Positions 8,792 through 17,869 of a stretch of DNA of 64,000 nucleotides are shown one piece after another. The notes under the pieces are model-generated. The model did not search any database and was not told the DNA's origin. It saw nothing but the letters and a program-made list of their open reading frames with translations. How positions within the stretch are numbered: the first letter of the stretch is position 1; every line of letters begins with the position of its first letter. Origin of the DNA: Roseinatronobacter monicus (GTDB lineage: Bacteria; Pseudomonadota; Alphaproteobacteria; Rhodobacterales; Rhodobacteraceae); the NCBI RefSeq assembly GCF_006716865.1, contig NZ_VFPT01000001.1, forward strand, positions 1,235,001-1,299,000, in the 5' to 3' direction. A program made the translations under genes and the position numbers.

Positions 8792-10237
8792 ATGGTTGCA
8801 CGCGTTATTCCAGTTGAACAATTTGACCTTGTCATCTTTGGCGCGACGGGCGATCTGGCGCGCCGCAAGATATTGCCGGGCCTGTATCGGCGCTGGAAAG
8901 AAGGGCAAATCCCGCAAGGCTCTGCAATCATTGGCGCGGCACGGAGCGATTTGGCACGTGCAGATTTCCGTGACATGGTCCGGGCCGCACTGGAAGAATT
9001 TCTGGCTCGCAAAGAACTTGTCGAGGACTCCATCGCCTCGTTTCTGGAGATGCTCGACTATGTCAAGGTTGATGCCAAAGGTGATGGTGGCTGGGAACAC
9101 CTGCACGGTATGATGCGCAAGGATATCGTGCGCGCGTTTTATCTGTCTGTGGCGCCTGCGCTATTCGGTGGTATCGCGCAGCGGCTGCACCAGCGCGGAA
9201 TTGCGGATCGTAATTCGCGCATCGTGGTGGAAAAGCCATTTGGCAAGAATCTGGAAACCGCACTCGCGCTGAATGCCGCGCTGGCAGAGTATTTCCACGA
9301 AGATCAGATTTACCGGATCGACCACTATCTGGGCAAGGAAACGGTCCAGAACCTGATGGCCGTGCGTTTTGCCAATATCCTGTTCGAGCCACTGTGGAAT
9401 TCGCAATTTGTCGACCATGTCCAGATCACAGTCGCCGAGACTGTGGGGGTGGATGGGCGCGGTGAATATTACGACTCGTCCGGTGCAATGCGCGATATGG
9501 TGCAAAATCACCTGATGCAGCTTGTGTGCCTGATCGCCATGGAGCCGCCCCATTGCTTTGAACCCGATGCGATGCGCGACGAGAAGCTGAAGGTCATTCG
9601 CGCCCTCGATCCGCTGAAAGCAGGCGAATTGGTGCGCGGGCAATATCGCGGGCGCGGGGATGAGGATTATCTGGTTGAGAGCGGCAATCCCGACAGCCTG
9701 ACCGAGAGTTTCATTGCGATGAAATTGCATATCTCGAACTGGCGCTGGAAGGGCACACCCTTCTACCTGCGCACAGGCAAGCGGTTGAAATCGCGTGTGT
9801 CGGAAATCGCTGTCACCTTCAAAGAGCCGCCCCATTCCATCTTTGGCGAGTCGAACCAGTGGCGCGAGAATGTCCTTGTGATCCGGCTTCAGCCTGATGA
9901 AGGCATGGATCTGCGGGTCATGATCAAGGAGCCGGGACCGGGGGGGATGCGGTTGAAAGATGTCGCCCTCGATATGAGCTTTGCCGAAGCTTTGGGCAAT
10001 GATCTGGACATTCCCGACGCGTATGAGCGGCTTATCATGGATGTGATCCGCGGCAACCAGACCCTGTTCATGCGCGGTGACGAGGTCGAGGCCGCTTGGG
10101 CGTGGGTCGATCCTGTGATCGACGGGTGGGAGGCGCGCGAAGATCAGCCGGAACCCTACGAGCCGGGATCGACAGGGCCAGAAGGCGCGCTTATGTTGAT
10201 GCACAAGGATGGACGGCGCTGGCGGGAGATCAGGTGA
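8792..10237 (+). CDS. zwf: Glucose-6-phosphate 1-dehydrogenase
   Basis: Oxidises glucose-6-phosphate to 6-phosphogluconolactone, making NADPH at the entry to the oxidative pentose-phosphate and Entner-Doudoroff routes. The 481-aa protein has the N-terminal dinucleotide motif FGATGDLARRK (about 14-24) and the substrate/catalytic signature RIDHYLGKE near residue 173, full family length. The start ATG 8792 has AGAGG 5 nt upstream; the frame continues 24 codons further but crosses the operator-like palindrome at 8743-8756. The stop overlaps pgl by one base (TGATG). zwf-pgl-pgi forms a compact carbon-entry operon ending at the terminator at 12591. Confidence 0.96.
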   Translation: MVARVIPVEQFDLVIFGATGDLARRKILPGLYRRWKEGQIPQGSAIIGAARSDLARADFRDMVRAALEEFLARKELVEDSIASFLEMLDYVKVDAKGDGGWEHLHGMMRKDIVRAFYLSVAPALFGGIAQRLHQRGIADRNSRIVVEKPFGKNLETALALNAALAEYFHEDQIYRIDHYLGKETVQNLMAVRFANILFEPLWNSQFVDHVQITVAETVGVDGRGEYYDSSGAMRDMVQNHLMQLVCLIAMEPPHCFEPDAMRDEKLKVIRALDPLKAGELVRGQYRGRGDEDYLVESGNPDSLTESFIAMKLHISNWRWKGTPFYLRTGKRLKSRVSEIAVTFKEPPHSIFGESNQWRENVLVIRLQPDEGMDLRVMIKEPGPGGMRLKDVALDMSFAEALGNDLDIPDAYERLIMDVIRGNQTLFMRGDEVEAAWAWVDPVIDGWEAREDQPEPYEPGSTGPEGALMLMHKDGRRWREIR

Positions 10238-10908
10238 TGGAGTTTCACGAATACCCGGACCGCGAGATGATGATGCTGCGCCTTGCGCAGCGGATTTCAT
10301 CGGAACTTGGCGAAAGCCTGCGCGCCAATGGCCGCGCCACGCTTTCGGTGCCGGGGGGTACAACGCCGGGGCCGGTCTTTGACACGCTCAGCGGGGTTGA
10401 TATGGACTGGTCGCAGGTCTGCGTTGTCCTGAATGATGAGCGTTGGGTGGCCGAGGACAATCCGCGCTCGAACACTCGTCTGCTGCGCGAGCGCTTGTTG
10501 CGCGCAAAGGCCGCGCCGGCAAAGCTGATCCCGCTGCGTGCCGACACGCCCACACCAGAGGAGGCTTTGGACGGGTTGATCGAGGGGCTGGTTCCGCACC
10601 TGCCGATCTCGGTGCTGCTGTTGGGCATGGGCGAGGACATGCACACGGCCTCGCTCTTTCCGGGTGCGGACAACCTGGAAGCTGCCCTTGCTGCCGACGC
10701 GCCCCCCCTGATGGCGATGCGCGCAAAGGCCGCAGGCGAGCCCCGTATCACCCTGACCGCACCTGTGTTGCGCGCGGCCCTGCGGGTGCATGTCCTGATC
10801 ACGGGTGCCGCCAAGCGCGCGGCGATTGAGCGCGCGGCCAAACTCTCCCCCCGAGAGGCGCCGATTGCCTGTGTGCTGGATCAGGCGCAGGTACATTGGG
10901 CGGAATAA
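10237..10908 (+). CDS. pgl: 6-phosphogluconolactonase
   Basis: Hydrolyses 6-phosphogluconolactone to 6-phosphogluconate, the step right after Zwf. The 223-aa DevB/SOL-type protein is related to glucosamine-6-phosphate isomerases; visible features are the phosphate loop VPGGTTPGPVF near residue 33, LNDERWVAEDNPRSN (about 66-80), and LLGMGEDMHTASLFPG with the catalytic His. The ATG overlaps the zwf stop by one nucleotide, so the frame-internal start upstream (10096) is not used. It is followed by a 66-bp gap holding a dispersed repeat and then pgi. Confidence 0.93.
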   Translation: MEFHEYPDREMMMLRLAQRISSELGESLRANGRATLSVPGGTTPGPVFDTLSGVDMDWSQVCVVLNDERWVAEDNPRSNTRLLRERLLRAKAAPAKLIPLRADTPTPEEALDGLIEGLVPHLPISVLLLGMGEDMHTASLFPGADNLEAALAADAPPLMAMRAKAAGEPRITLTAPVLRAALRVHVLITGAAKRAAIERAAKLSPREAPIACVLDQAQVHWAE

Positions 10909-10958
10909 GGGGCAGGGGGCTTGCGCCCCCTGAGATTGAGTATTTTTAGCAAGAAAAT
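10909..10958 (+). repeat. Dispersed intergenic repeat, copy 1 (hairpin plus AT-rich tail)
   Basis: A GC hairpin (10913-10932, stem CAGGGGGC / GCCCCCTG, loop TTGC) is followed by GAGTATTTTTAGCAAGAAAA. The tail recurs in inverted orientation at 60618-60637, again beside a G/C-run hairpin. It sits between pgl and pgi, where it could attenuate or stabilise the mRNA. Confidence 0.6.
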
Positions 10959-10974
10959 GTAACAGGGGCAGAGC

Positions 10975-12585
10975 ATGAGCATCTGGAATGATCTGGCGCG
11001 GCATCAACGCGCGACCGAGACACGGCATATGCAAGACTTGTTTGATGAGGCGGGCCGTGCGCAAGTATTTTCGGTGCAGGCAGGCGAGATGCATCTGGAT
11101 TATTCCAAGACAAACATTGACGCCGAGGGCCGCGCCTTGCTGGTGCAACTGGCGGAAAACGCAGGGTTGGCCGAGAAGCGCGCGGCGATGTTCGGGGGCG
11201 CGAAGATCAACGAAACCGAGGGGCGCGCTGTCTTGCATATCGCACAGCGCGCAGGCGAGGACGCGGTCATTGACGTTGACGGCGAAGATGTCATGCCCGA
11301 ACTGCGCGCGGTGCGTATGCGTGCGTACGCTTTTGCCGAAGATGTGCGTGCGGGGCGGTATCCGGGGCAGGGGGGCGCGATTACGGATGTGGTCAATATC
11401 GGCATTGGCGGCTCTGATCTGGGGCCAGCTATGGCGACGCTCGCACTTGCCCCCTATCATGACGGCCCCCGGCTGCATTATGTCAGCAATGTCGATGGGG
11501 CGCATATTGCCGATACATTAAAGGGCCTGAACCCCGAGACGACATTGGTGATCGTCGCCTCCAAGACCTTTACCACTATCGAGACAATGACCAATGCGCG
11601 CACGGCCCGCGACTGGATGGCCAGCAAAGTCACCGATCCGGGGGCGCAATTCGTCGCAGTTTCCACCGCGCTGGACAAGACCGCCGAGTTTGGCATTGCG
11701 CCCGAGCGGGTGTTTGGCTTCGCGGATTGGGTGGGCGGGCGCTATTCGGTCTGGGGGCCGATCGGGCTGGGGATTATGATTGCGGTCGGTGCGGCGGGCT
11801 TCGACGCTTTTCTGGCGGGCGGCCGCGCGATGGACACGCATTTTCAGAACGCGCCACTGGCCGAGAATATGCCGGTCTTGCTGGCGCTGGTGGGCATTTG
11901 GCACAACCAACTCTGCGGCCACGCCACGCGCGCGGTCTTGCCCTATGACCAGCGGCTTGCGCGCCTTCCGGCCTATTTGCAGCAGTTGGAAATGGAATCG
12001 AATGGCAAGCGTGTGGATATGGAAGGGCGCGATCTGGCCCGTCAGTCCGGCCCGATTGTCTGGGGCGAGCCCGGCACCAATGGGCAACACGCGTTTTATC
12101 AACTCATCCATCAAGGCACGCGGATTGTTCCGTGCGAATTTCTGTTGGCGGCAAAGGGACATGAGCCGGAGCTTGCGCATCAGCACCGGTTGTTGGCTGC
12201 AAATTGCCTTGCGCAATCCGAAGCCTTGTTGCGCGGGCGCAGCTTCGAGCAAGCGCGCGCCATCATGGCCGAAAAGGGGCTGACAGGGTCCGATCTGGAC
12301 CGACAGGCGCGCCACCGCGTCTTTCCCGGAAACCGCCCCTCGACCACATTGATTTACCCCCAACTGACGCCTTTTGTTCTGGGCCAGATTATTGCGCTTT
12401 ATGAGCACCGGGTCTTCGTCGAAGGGGTGATCCTTGGCCTTAATTCCTTTGATCAATGGGGGGTTGAGCTGGGCAAGGAACTGGCCACTGCAATCGGGCC
12501 GCTGCTGGAGGGGGCAGATGCCTCTGCCAAAGACCCGTCAACGCAAGCGCTGGTGGCGTTTGTGCGTGCGCATCAGGGGGTGTAA
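10975..12585 (+). CDS. pgi: Glucose-6-phosphate isomerase
   Basis: Interconverts glucose-6-phosphate and fructose-6-phosphate. The 536-aa protein carries the sugar-phosphate loop [13 protein letters not shown] (near 140), the SIS-domain motif [14 protein letters not shown] (about 195-208), the catalytic region [11 protein letters not shown], and the C-terminal signature [14 protein letters not shown]. The ATG at 10975 follows GGGGCAGAGC. It is the last gene of the zwf operon and ends 5 bp before a strong terminator. In organisms using the Entner-Doudoroff route it lets fructose-6-phosphate re-enter through Zwf; that role is inferred from context. Confidence 0.96.
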   Translation: MSIWNDLARHQRATETRHMQDLFDEAGRAQVFSVQAGEMHLDYSKTNIDAEGRALLVQLAENAGLAEKRAAMFGGAKINETEGRAVLHIAQRAGEDAVIDVDGEDVMPELRAVRMRAYAFAEDVRAGRYPGQGGAITDVVNIGIGGSDLGPAMATLALAPYHDGPRLHYVSNVDGAHIADTLKGLNPETTLVIVASKTFTTIETMTNARTARDWMASKVTDPGAQFVAVSTALDKTAEFGIAPERVFGFADWVGGRYSVWGPIGLGIMIAVGAAGFDAFLAGGRAMDTHFQNAPLAENMPVLLALVGIWHNQLCGHATRAVLPYDQRLARLPAYLQQLEMESNGKRVDMEGRDLARQSGPIVWGEPGTNGQHAFYQLIHQGTRIVPCEFLLAAKGHEPELAHQHRLLAANCLAQSEALLRGRSFEQARAIMAEKGLTGSDLDRQARHRVFPGNRPSTTLIYPQLTPFVLGQIIALYEHRVFVEGVILGLNSFDQWGVELGKELATAIGPLLEGADASAKDPSTQALVAFVRAHQGV

Positions 12586-12590
12586 CACAT

Positions 12591-12623
12591 GAAAAGCGCC
12601 GCATGACGCGGCGCTTTTCTTTT
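12591..12623 (+). terminator. Intrinsic terminator after pgi
   Basis: Perfect 12-bp stem GAAAAGCGCCGC / GCGGCGCTTTTC with loop ATGAC, followed by TTTT. The A-run on the 5' side also gives a T-run on the other strand, so it may serve the convergent lipoprotein gene too. Confidence 0.9.
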
Positions 12624-12640
12624 GGCGTATCGCGCAGAGG

Positions 12641-13219
12641 TCAGAACCGGACGATGGTTTCGAAATCATCCAACTGGTCGCCCTCATCCGAGATCAGATC
12701 ATCGACGCCCAGCAGTATTGTCGCGCGCGTGCCATCATCCGAGATCGTCCCGGTTGTGCTTTCGATCTCGCGTCCCTGAACCGAGAAGCTGATCGACATC
12801 CCGTCAAACATCTGGCGCATCATGGCCATCATTTGCGGGTCTTCGATCATTTCGTCCATTCCGTCATTCATGGCCGACAGGGGGAACAGGGCGCGCACGC
12901 GGTTGCTGTCGAGATAGGTCAATTCGCCTTGGATCTCGGTCGGGACATCATCTGCCGCATCGGGGCGCATGAGTTCGGCGAAGGTGCCTGTCTTGTCAAA
13001 TTCGCACCGCGCATGGGTATCGCTGAGCACAAGCGTTCCGCCATCTTCCTCGGCGCAGAAGCTGTCATCGCCGCCCGACATGTCATACATCTGGCGCTGC
13101 ATCTGCATGAAGCCGGTCAGGCGCGCCTCATCCTCGCCCAGAACTTCGACGGTCATGTCTACTTCGACGCAGGCTGCCAGCGCCAATGCCGCAGGAAGTG
13201 CAAATAAAAGGCCACGCAT
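12641..13219 (-). CDS. Conserved secreted lipoprotein, function unknown
   Basis: A 192-aa protein with a lipoprotein signal peptide: charged start MRGLLF, a hydrophobic core and lipobox LALAAC, so the mature N-terminus is Cys (about residue 17). The rest is acidic, Met-rich in the middle (DEMIEDPQMMAMMRQM), and has one later Cys pair (FCAEEDGG, ARCEFD) that might form a disulfide. Similar proteins occur across Rhodobacterales without known function. AAGGAG lies 6 nt before the ATG at 13219; the longer open frame upstream is not supported. It is convergent with pgi across the terminator at 12591-12623. Confidence 0.8.
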   Translation of the reverse strand: MRGLLFALPAALALAACVEVDMTVEVLGEDEARLTGFMQMQRQMYDMSGGDDSFCAEEDGGTLVLSDTHARCEFDKTGTFAELMRPDAADDVPTEIQGELTYLDSNRVRALFPLSAMNDGMDEMIEDPQMMAMMRQMFDGMSISFSVQGREIESTTGTISDDGTRATILLGVDDLISDEGDQLDDFETIVRF

Positions 13220-13298
13220 GAAGGATCTCCTTGATCGGTGGTGTGTATGGATGGCAGGAAAACAGAAAAACACCCTGCACACCAGCCCGAATTCAGGC

Positions 13299-13472
13299 TT
13301 ATCCGCCGCTGCAATGTGCCCCTTCGGGTGCGGCCCCAGATCCAAGGGCAAGCGCGGGTGGTGCCGTGAACAGGTCTGGCGCGCCGGTGGCACCCAGATC
13401 AAGTGCGACAATTGCCAGCACAAATGCCAAGGCCAGAAACCCCGTCATAGGGCGTGAAATCCGCGCGGTCAT
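13299..13472 (-). CDS. 57-aa single-span small protein coupled to the YeeE/YedE gene
   Basis: Small reading frame whose ATG (13472) overlaps the YeeE/YedE stop as ATGA, the usual sign of translational coupling. The product starts MTARISRPMTG, has one hydrophobic segment (GFLALAFVLAIVALDLGA, about residues 11-28) and a short Pro/Ala-rich tail ending AHCSGG with one Cys. It is either a signal-anchored small membrane protein or an exported peptide. I recognise no family. Its position directly after a sulfur-compound channel suggests a helper role (inference). No independent RBS is visible. Confidence 0.5.
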   Translation of the reverse strand: MTARISRPMTGFLALAFVLAIVALDLGATGAPDLFTAPPALALGSGAAPEGAHCSGG

Positions 13473-14584
13473 GCGTATGCCCCCCCTGTTACACGTGGCC
13501 GCAACAGAACCGGACGCAACCGGATTCCAAGCATGGAGCCAGCGAATGCCGCAACCAGCCAGACCCAGCCATGCAGCGACCCTGTCGATATGCCGCTGAA
13601 GAATGCGCCCACATTACAGCCAAAGGCCATGCGCGCTGAATATCCCAGCACCAGTGCCGCCACCAGAACCGCCCCGTAAGAGATGGGCGTTAACGATTGT
13701 GTCTGTGCGCCGGGGGCTGCGCGCCAGCGCATTACGGCGAATGCCCCGATCAACAGCCCGATATTCGTCAGTGAGGTGACATCGGTCAGGATCGAGGCAG
13801 AAAGCCGTGCGGCGTTGCCCTCGGCGGCCCAGAAGGCTGTGGTGGCCAGATCCGCCCCGCCTGCCTGTGCGATTTTCGCCCCCCAAAGCCCAAGCCCATA
13901 GACAATGCCCCAAGGTTGGCCCGCGATGACCAGATTGGCCAGCGACAGAGCGGCGATCAGGGCTGCGGCGATCCACAGGCGGCGCGGGGGCATACGTTTG
14001 CCGGGCGCACTGCGCAGGAACGTGACCGCCCCGACAATCGCCAAGCCGGCCAATGTCAGGCCAAGCCCGCCCATATCGCCAAACATACCCTGAAAGGACA
14101 GCACTGGCAGGCTTCCAAGGCTGGTCCACCAGCCAAGATGCAGGGTTCCGGCAAAACTGCCGCCGATAAATCCGGCCAAAGCGATCAGCCCGACCAGATT
14201 TCCGCTGCCCGCATTGACCAGCGTGCCGGATCCGCAGCCCATGACCAGTTGCATGGCCGCGCCAAAGATAAAGGCGCCAAGGATCATTCCGATCCCGACG
14301 GGCGCATGCGCGGCGACCAACTCGCCCGGATTTGCTGCAAGCAAGGGAAAGGCAACCACGGCCACCAACCCAATGGCGATCAGTTGCGCAAGCAGGCCAC
14401 GCCCGTCGCGGTCGGTCACGATCATCCGCCAAGGTCCGGCAAAGCCAAAGCGCAGCCCTTCCAGCACCAGCCCGAAGCCAAGGCCCACCAGCACCAGCAG
14501 CCCTGCGCGCGGCCCGGCCATGACGAATGTAAACAGGGCAAAGCCCAGCACGATCAGTAGCACAGACGCACGCTGAAGGAACAT
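13469..14584 (-). CDS. YeeE/YedE (TsuA-like) sulfur-compound transporter
   Basis: Polytopic inner-membrane protein of 371 aa with two YeeE/YedE half-domains. Each half carries the conserved Cys motif of the family: MGCGSGT (about 115-121) and FGCNVGAFF (about 330). In TsuA these cysteines relay thiosulfate through the membrane. The neighbouring secreted two-domain rhodanese, a thiosulfate-type sulfurtransferase, on the same strand supports thiosulfate or another sulfur species as cargo. The stop overlaps the start of a 57-aa gene (ATGA). An 87-bp gap with a hairpin separates it from the rhodanese upstream. Exact substrate is inferred. Confidence 0.85.
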   Translation of the reverse strand: MFLQRASVLLIVLGFALFTFVMAGPRAGLLVLVGLGFGLVLEGLRFGFAGPWRMIVTDRDGRGLLAQLIAIGLVAVVAFPLLAANPGELVAAHAPVGIGMILGAFIFGAAMQLVMGCGSGTLVNAGSGNLVGLIALAGFIGGSFAGTLHLGWWTSLGSLPVLSFQGMFGDMGGLGLTLAGLAIVGAVTFLRSAPGKRMPPRRLWIAAALIAALSLANLVIAGQPWGIVYGLGLWGAKIAQAGGADLATTAFWAAEGNAARLSASILTDVTSLTNIGLLIGAFAVMRWRAAPGAQTQSLTPISYGAVLVAALVLGYSARMAFGCNVGAFFSGISTGSLHGWVWLVAAFAGSMLGIRLRPVLLRPRVTGGAYA

Positions 14585-14608
14585 CCTGAGAGCCTTTCGT
14601 AAAACTGA

Positions 14609-14633
14609 TGACGCGCGCTTGCTGCGCGCGTCA
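14609..14633 (-). terminator. Hairpin between rhodanese and YeeE/YedE genes
   Basis: Ten-bp stem TGACGCGCGC / GCGCGCGTCA with loop TTGCT. In minus-strand direction it is followed by CAGTTTT, so it could be a partial terminator that lowers YeeE/YedE expression relative to the rhodanese. Confidence 0.45.
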
Positions 14634-14671
14634 AGGAATTGGTTATTTCACACGATGCCGTAAAGCGCGGG

Positions 14672-15604
14672 TCAGAACAAGCCTTCGACCCAGCGCTTGG
14701 TCGAGCGCCACAGATACGCGATACGCGTCGGCTCATTGTCCAGCTCGTGGCCGTGGATAGCGTATTCGGCCATGCTTTCGGCATAAAGGCGTGTATTCTC
14801 TACACCGGCGAGTTCACTCAGTGCGAACCAGTTGAGCGCCGCCCAATGGCCGGTGTTACAGAAAGAAACCGTGATGGGCGAGTCGACCAGCCCCTGAGCT
14901 TCGGCAACTTCGCGCGCGCGCTCTGGTGTGACCATGCGGTTGCCTTCGAAGAAATCTTCATACTCAAGGTTCTCTGCGCCGCGCACTGTGCCGGGCCGTG
15001 CGATAGACCATGCGATCCCTTCAAAGAAACCGCTTGGGCGGCTGTCCATCAGGCGCGCCTCGCCGCTTTCAACCAGATCGGCGACCTCGGTGGTTGAGAT
15101 ATACCATTCATCCGACCATTCGGCCATGAAGTCCGTCTCGGCTATTTCAACCGGGGTGGTTGATACCGGCAAATCTGCGCCGGTCCATGCGGCAAACCCG
15201 CCATTGAGCAGCGCCAGATCCTGCACGCCCAACGACTTCAACGTCCAGTAAACACGGGCGGCGGTGCCCATATCAGTAGGGTCGCTGCCAGCATGAACAA
15301 TAACAGTGGGGATGTCGGCCTCTACGCCCACGCGTGCGGCTTCCAACTCATACTCAAGCTCTGGCAGCAATGCGCCGGGGTTGGAGGGGCCGCCACGCCA
15401 GTTTGCGTAGGGTGAATGCGCAGCGCCGGGAATGTGCCCCGCCGCGAAATCGCCCGATACATGGATGATGCGAATATCGTCTTCGGCTTCCATGATGGCG
15501 GCCAGTTCTGCTGGCTCCAGCAATGGACCCCAGCCTTGCGGTGTCGCAAATGCGAGTGCGGGCAGAGCGATGAGAGACAGGCTAAGAGCGGTGGTGCGCA
15601 GCAT
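14672..15604 (-). CDS. Secreted two-domain rhodanese (thiosulfate sulfurtransferase type)
   Basis: A 310-aa protein with a Sec signal peptide (MLRTTALSLSLIALPALAFA, cleavage after about residue 20), so periplasmic. It has two rhodanese domains: the N-terminal one (about 35-150) lacks the catalytic Cys, and the C-terminal one (about 170-285) has the active loop FCNTGHWA. Such enzymes move sulfane sulfur from thiosulfate to an acceptor. GGAGAG lies 5 nt before the ATG at 15604, so the 14-codon upstream extension is rejected. Context: directly upstream of a YeeE/YedE channel, suggesting a periplasmic sulfur-handling pair. Confidence 0.87.
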   Translation of the reverse strand: MLRTTALSLSLIALPALAFATPQGWGPLLEPAELAAIMEAEDDIRIIHVSGDFAAGHIPGAAHSPYANWRGGPSNPGALLPELEYELEAARVGVEADIPTVIVHAGSDPTDMGTAARVYWTLKSLGVQDLALLNGGFAAWTGADLPVSTTPVEIAETDFMAEWSDEWYISTTEVADLVESGEARLMDSRPSGFFEGIAWSIARPGTVRGAENLEYEDFFEGNRMVTPERAREVAEAQGLVDSPITVSFCNTGHWAALNWFALSELAGVENTRLYAESMAEYAIHGHELDNEPTRIAYLWRSTKRWVEGLF

Positions 15605-15851
15605 TGGAACTCTCCTTGCGAGACATAATCCGGTGTTGGACGGCATTTAGGCAGCGCAATGTGGTCTGGCAAGCATGGCGGGGCCAAGCGCGAGAACGGC
15701 GCTGCAACAGGCGTTTTTATTCGCAACAGCATATGGGAAGGGTTTGTTCTGCACCTGTCGAAAGTGGAACAATATTCTGTGCGGGCGCGTGTGGCGGGCA
15801 TTTATGCCCTTATTGCGCTGGTGGTCTTTGCGTGCTGCGAAAAACTGTCCT

Positions 15852-16778
15852 TCAGCTTAGGGGCAGCCTTTCTTGTGTTTCCTTGCCAAGTTGCGATTCG
15901 CGCCACAAGATCAGCAGCCCGGACGCAATGACCAGCACCGCCCCTGCTATCATCGGGCCGGTTGGAACCTCGCCGAAAAAGAAATAGCCGATGAAACTGG
16001 CGAAAAACAACTGTGCATACCAGAATGGTGCCAAGGCCGACGCATCAGCGAAGCGGTAACTCGCGGTCATCATCAATTGCCCAACCCCGCCCAAAGCCCC
16101 CGTCAGAACAAGCAAAGCCATGATCTTGCCAGAGGGGATGACCCAGCCGAAGGGCAGGGTCATAAGCGACAAAAGGCTGGCCGTGACAGCAAACCAGAAT
16201 ACGATAGCCGGTGTGGTTTCCGTGGCGACCATGCGCCGGACGATGATCTTGACCAGTGCGGCACATATGGCTGCCCCCAATGCCATCAGCGCCCCAAGCC
16301 GCGCCAACTCATCGACATCTCCACTGACGGACAGGCGCGGCCAGACCACGATCATCACCCCCGCCAGCCCCAGTGCAACGGCAGTCCAGCGAAACAGGCG
16401 CACGCGCTCCCCCAGAAACACAGCCGCAAAGACAAGTGTCAGAACGGGGGCGGCAAAGCCGATGGTGGTGACTTCGGGCAGGGGAAGCAGCGAGAGCGCC
16501 AGAAAATTCATCCCCAGCGTGATCGAGCCGACAATCCCGCGCAGCAGATGCAGGCGCGGCCGCTCTGTGCGCAGCCCATCCATCAGCGGCCCTTGCAAGG
16601 CAATCCAGCCCAGTATGAATGGCAAGGAAAAGAAAGCGCGTGAGAAAACCGCTTGGCCCGTGGGCACATGTTCCGAGACTGCCTTGACCACCCCGGCCAT
16701 GCTGACCAACACCATTAGCGCGCACAGGTTCAGGGCAATTCCCGTAAGAGGTTGGGCAGACGTGCTGCGCGACAGCAT
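15852..16778 (-). CDS. DMT-family EamA transporter
   Basis: Inner-membrane protein of 308 aa with about ten hydrophobic segments arranged as two EamA repeats (residues about 15-145 and 160-290), typical of drug/metabolite exporters. The long frame upstream (to 17084) lies opposite the SseB-like gene and is not coding; the start MLSRSTSAQPL at 16778 has GGAG 5 nt upstream. Divergent from the SseB-like gene with a 128-bp spacer. The substrate cannot be told from sequence. Confidence 0.87.
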   Translation of the reverse strand: MLSRSTSAQPLTGIALNLCALMVLVSMAGVVKAVSEHVPTGQAVFSRAFFSLPFILGWIALQGPLMDGLRTERPRLHLLRGIVGSITLGMNFLALSLLPLPEVTTIGFAAPVLTLVFAAVFLGERVRLFRWTAVALGLAGVMIVVWPRLSVSGDVDELARLGALMALGAAICAALVKIIVRRMVATETTPAIVFWFAVTASLLSLMTLPFGWVIPSGKIMALLVLTGALGGVGQLMMTASYRFADASALAPFWYAQLFFASFIGYFFFGEVPTGPMIAGAVLVIASGLLILWRESQLGKETQERLPLS

Positions 16779-16906
16779 GGAAACTCCGGCATTGTTCACA
16801 TGTGTAATATGTAATCGCGCCGCCAGATACAAGTCAACGCGCCATGCGGCCTTGCCAACGCGCTTTGGGCGCTTTAGCTCACATGCAGCAATCGAAAGGG
16901 CCAAAG

Positions 16907-17692
16907 ATGACCGAAACCCTGCTTGATCTTGCGTGGTCCGAGGCAGAATCCGCGCCCGACGATGGCGCGCTGCGCTTGCAGTATTACGCCCGACTGGTCG
17001 AGGCTGAGATATTCCTGTTGCTGGAGCGCGAAGCCGAGGGCGACAAGATTGACCCGAAGGTGTTTGATCTGGAAGACGGGCCAATCGTGCTGGCCTTTGA
17101 CACAGAGGCCCGCCTGACCGAATTTACTGGCTTGCCTGCTCCTTATGCAGCAGTGCCGGGCCGTGTGCTGGTTGATATGCTGACAACGCAAAGCATTGGG
17201 CTGGGGCTGAATTTTGGGGTGGCACCGTCATCCAGATTGCTGCCGCCAGAGATTATCGACTGGCTGGCGCAGATGATGGCGGAGCGCCCGGAGGAATTGC
17301 AGTCGCGGGTTACTGCGTTGCACCCGCCCAAAGGTCTGCCCGAGAAACTGTTGCTGGCGCTGGACCAGCGCCTTGCGCGGATGGAAGGGCTGGCGCGCAT
17401 GGCCTATCTGGCTGGCGCTGAATACGAGAATGGCACGCGCGGGCATATGCTTGCCATTATTGATGTGGCCGAAGGGGCCGAAGCCACGCTGGCGCGCGCG
17501 GTGCAGGGGGCACTAAGCTTCTCTGGGGTCGAAGCGGGCATGTTGGATGTGACCTTTCTGTCATCCGATGATGCGCGCGCGGCTGATTGCGCGCGGGTGG
17601 GCCTGCGCTTTGATCTGCCTCAACCTGCCGTTGCGCCATCCACCCCCAGCGCGCCGGGTATGGACCCCGACCGCCCCCCACGCTTGCGCTGA
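16907..17692 (+). CDS. SseB-like protein
   Basis: A 261-aa soluble protein whose N-terminal ~125 residues match the SseB N-domain pattern (EAEIFLLLE, then DTEARLTEFTG and a GLGLNFG turn). The C-terminal part is less conserved. In Rhodobacterales this family is a common cytosolic protein of unknown role; the name comes from E. coli SseB, linked to serine sensitivity. AAGGG lies 6 nt before the ATG at 16907. The tail is Pro-rich (APSTPSAPGMDPDRPPRLR), as is usual for a disordered end. Confidence 0.75.
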   Translation: MTETLLDLAWSEAESAPDDGALRLQYYARLVEAEIFLLLEREAEGDKIDPKVFDLEDGPIVLAFDTEARLTEFTGLPAPYAAVPGRVLVDMLTTQSIGLGLNFGVAPSSRLLPPEIIDWLAQMMAERPEELQSRVTALHPPKGLPEKLLLALDQRLARMEGLARMAYLAGAEYENGTRGHMLAIIDVAEGAEATLARAVQGALSFSGVEAGMLDVTFLSSDDARAADCARVGLRFDLPQPAVAPSTPSAPGMDPDRPPRLR

Positions 17693-17782
17693 CACGCTGA
17701 ATATTGCTGTCGATTGGTGGGGTAATATAATACCTAATTTATAAGTGTATGATTTGTAACGAATAAATAGATCATCATGGGC

Positions 17783-17808
17783 TTGACCTGGCCGTCCAAT
17801 CCTATAGA
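17783..17808 (+). promoter_or_regulatory. Possible promoter of rplM-rpsI
   Basis: TTGACC (17783-17788) followed by CCTATAGAAA (TATAGA at 17803-17808). The 14-nt spacing is short for sigma-70, so the exact -10 is uncertain, but this is the strongest promoter-like signal in the 177-bp gap before rplM. Confidence 0.4.
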
Positions 17809-17819
17809 AAGCGCGCATC

Positions 17820-17848
17820 CCGCATGAATTGCTTATGCGGTTCTTTTT
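17820..17848 (+). promoter_or_regulatory. Terminator-like hairpin in rplM leader
   Basis: A 6-bp stem CCGCAT / ATGCGG with a 9-nt loop, followed directly by TTCTTTTT, 22 nt upstream of the rplM start. It has the form of a weak intrinsic terminator inside the leader and could act as an attenuator for ribosomal protein expression. Confidence 0.4.
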
Positions 17849-17869
17849 CCCATTCTCAAGGGTCTCGTT

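Noticed and set aside
13231..13457. Plus-strand Cys-rich stretch that looks like a zinc finger (CDNCQHKCQG)
   Set aside because: It is antisense to the 57-aa gene and has no start signal; the Cys spacing is chance.
15659..15931. Plus-strand frame of 90 aa with a possible membrane span (AGIYALIALVVFACC)
   Set aside because: No RBS, it runs into the 3' end of the DMT transporter on the other strand, and no family resemblance; the 247-bp gap is more likely regulatory/noncoding.
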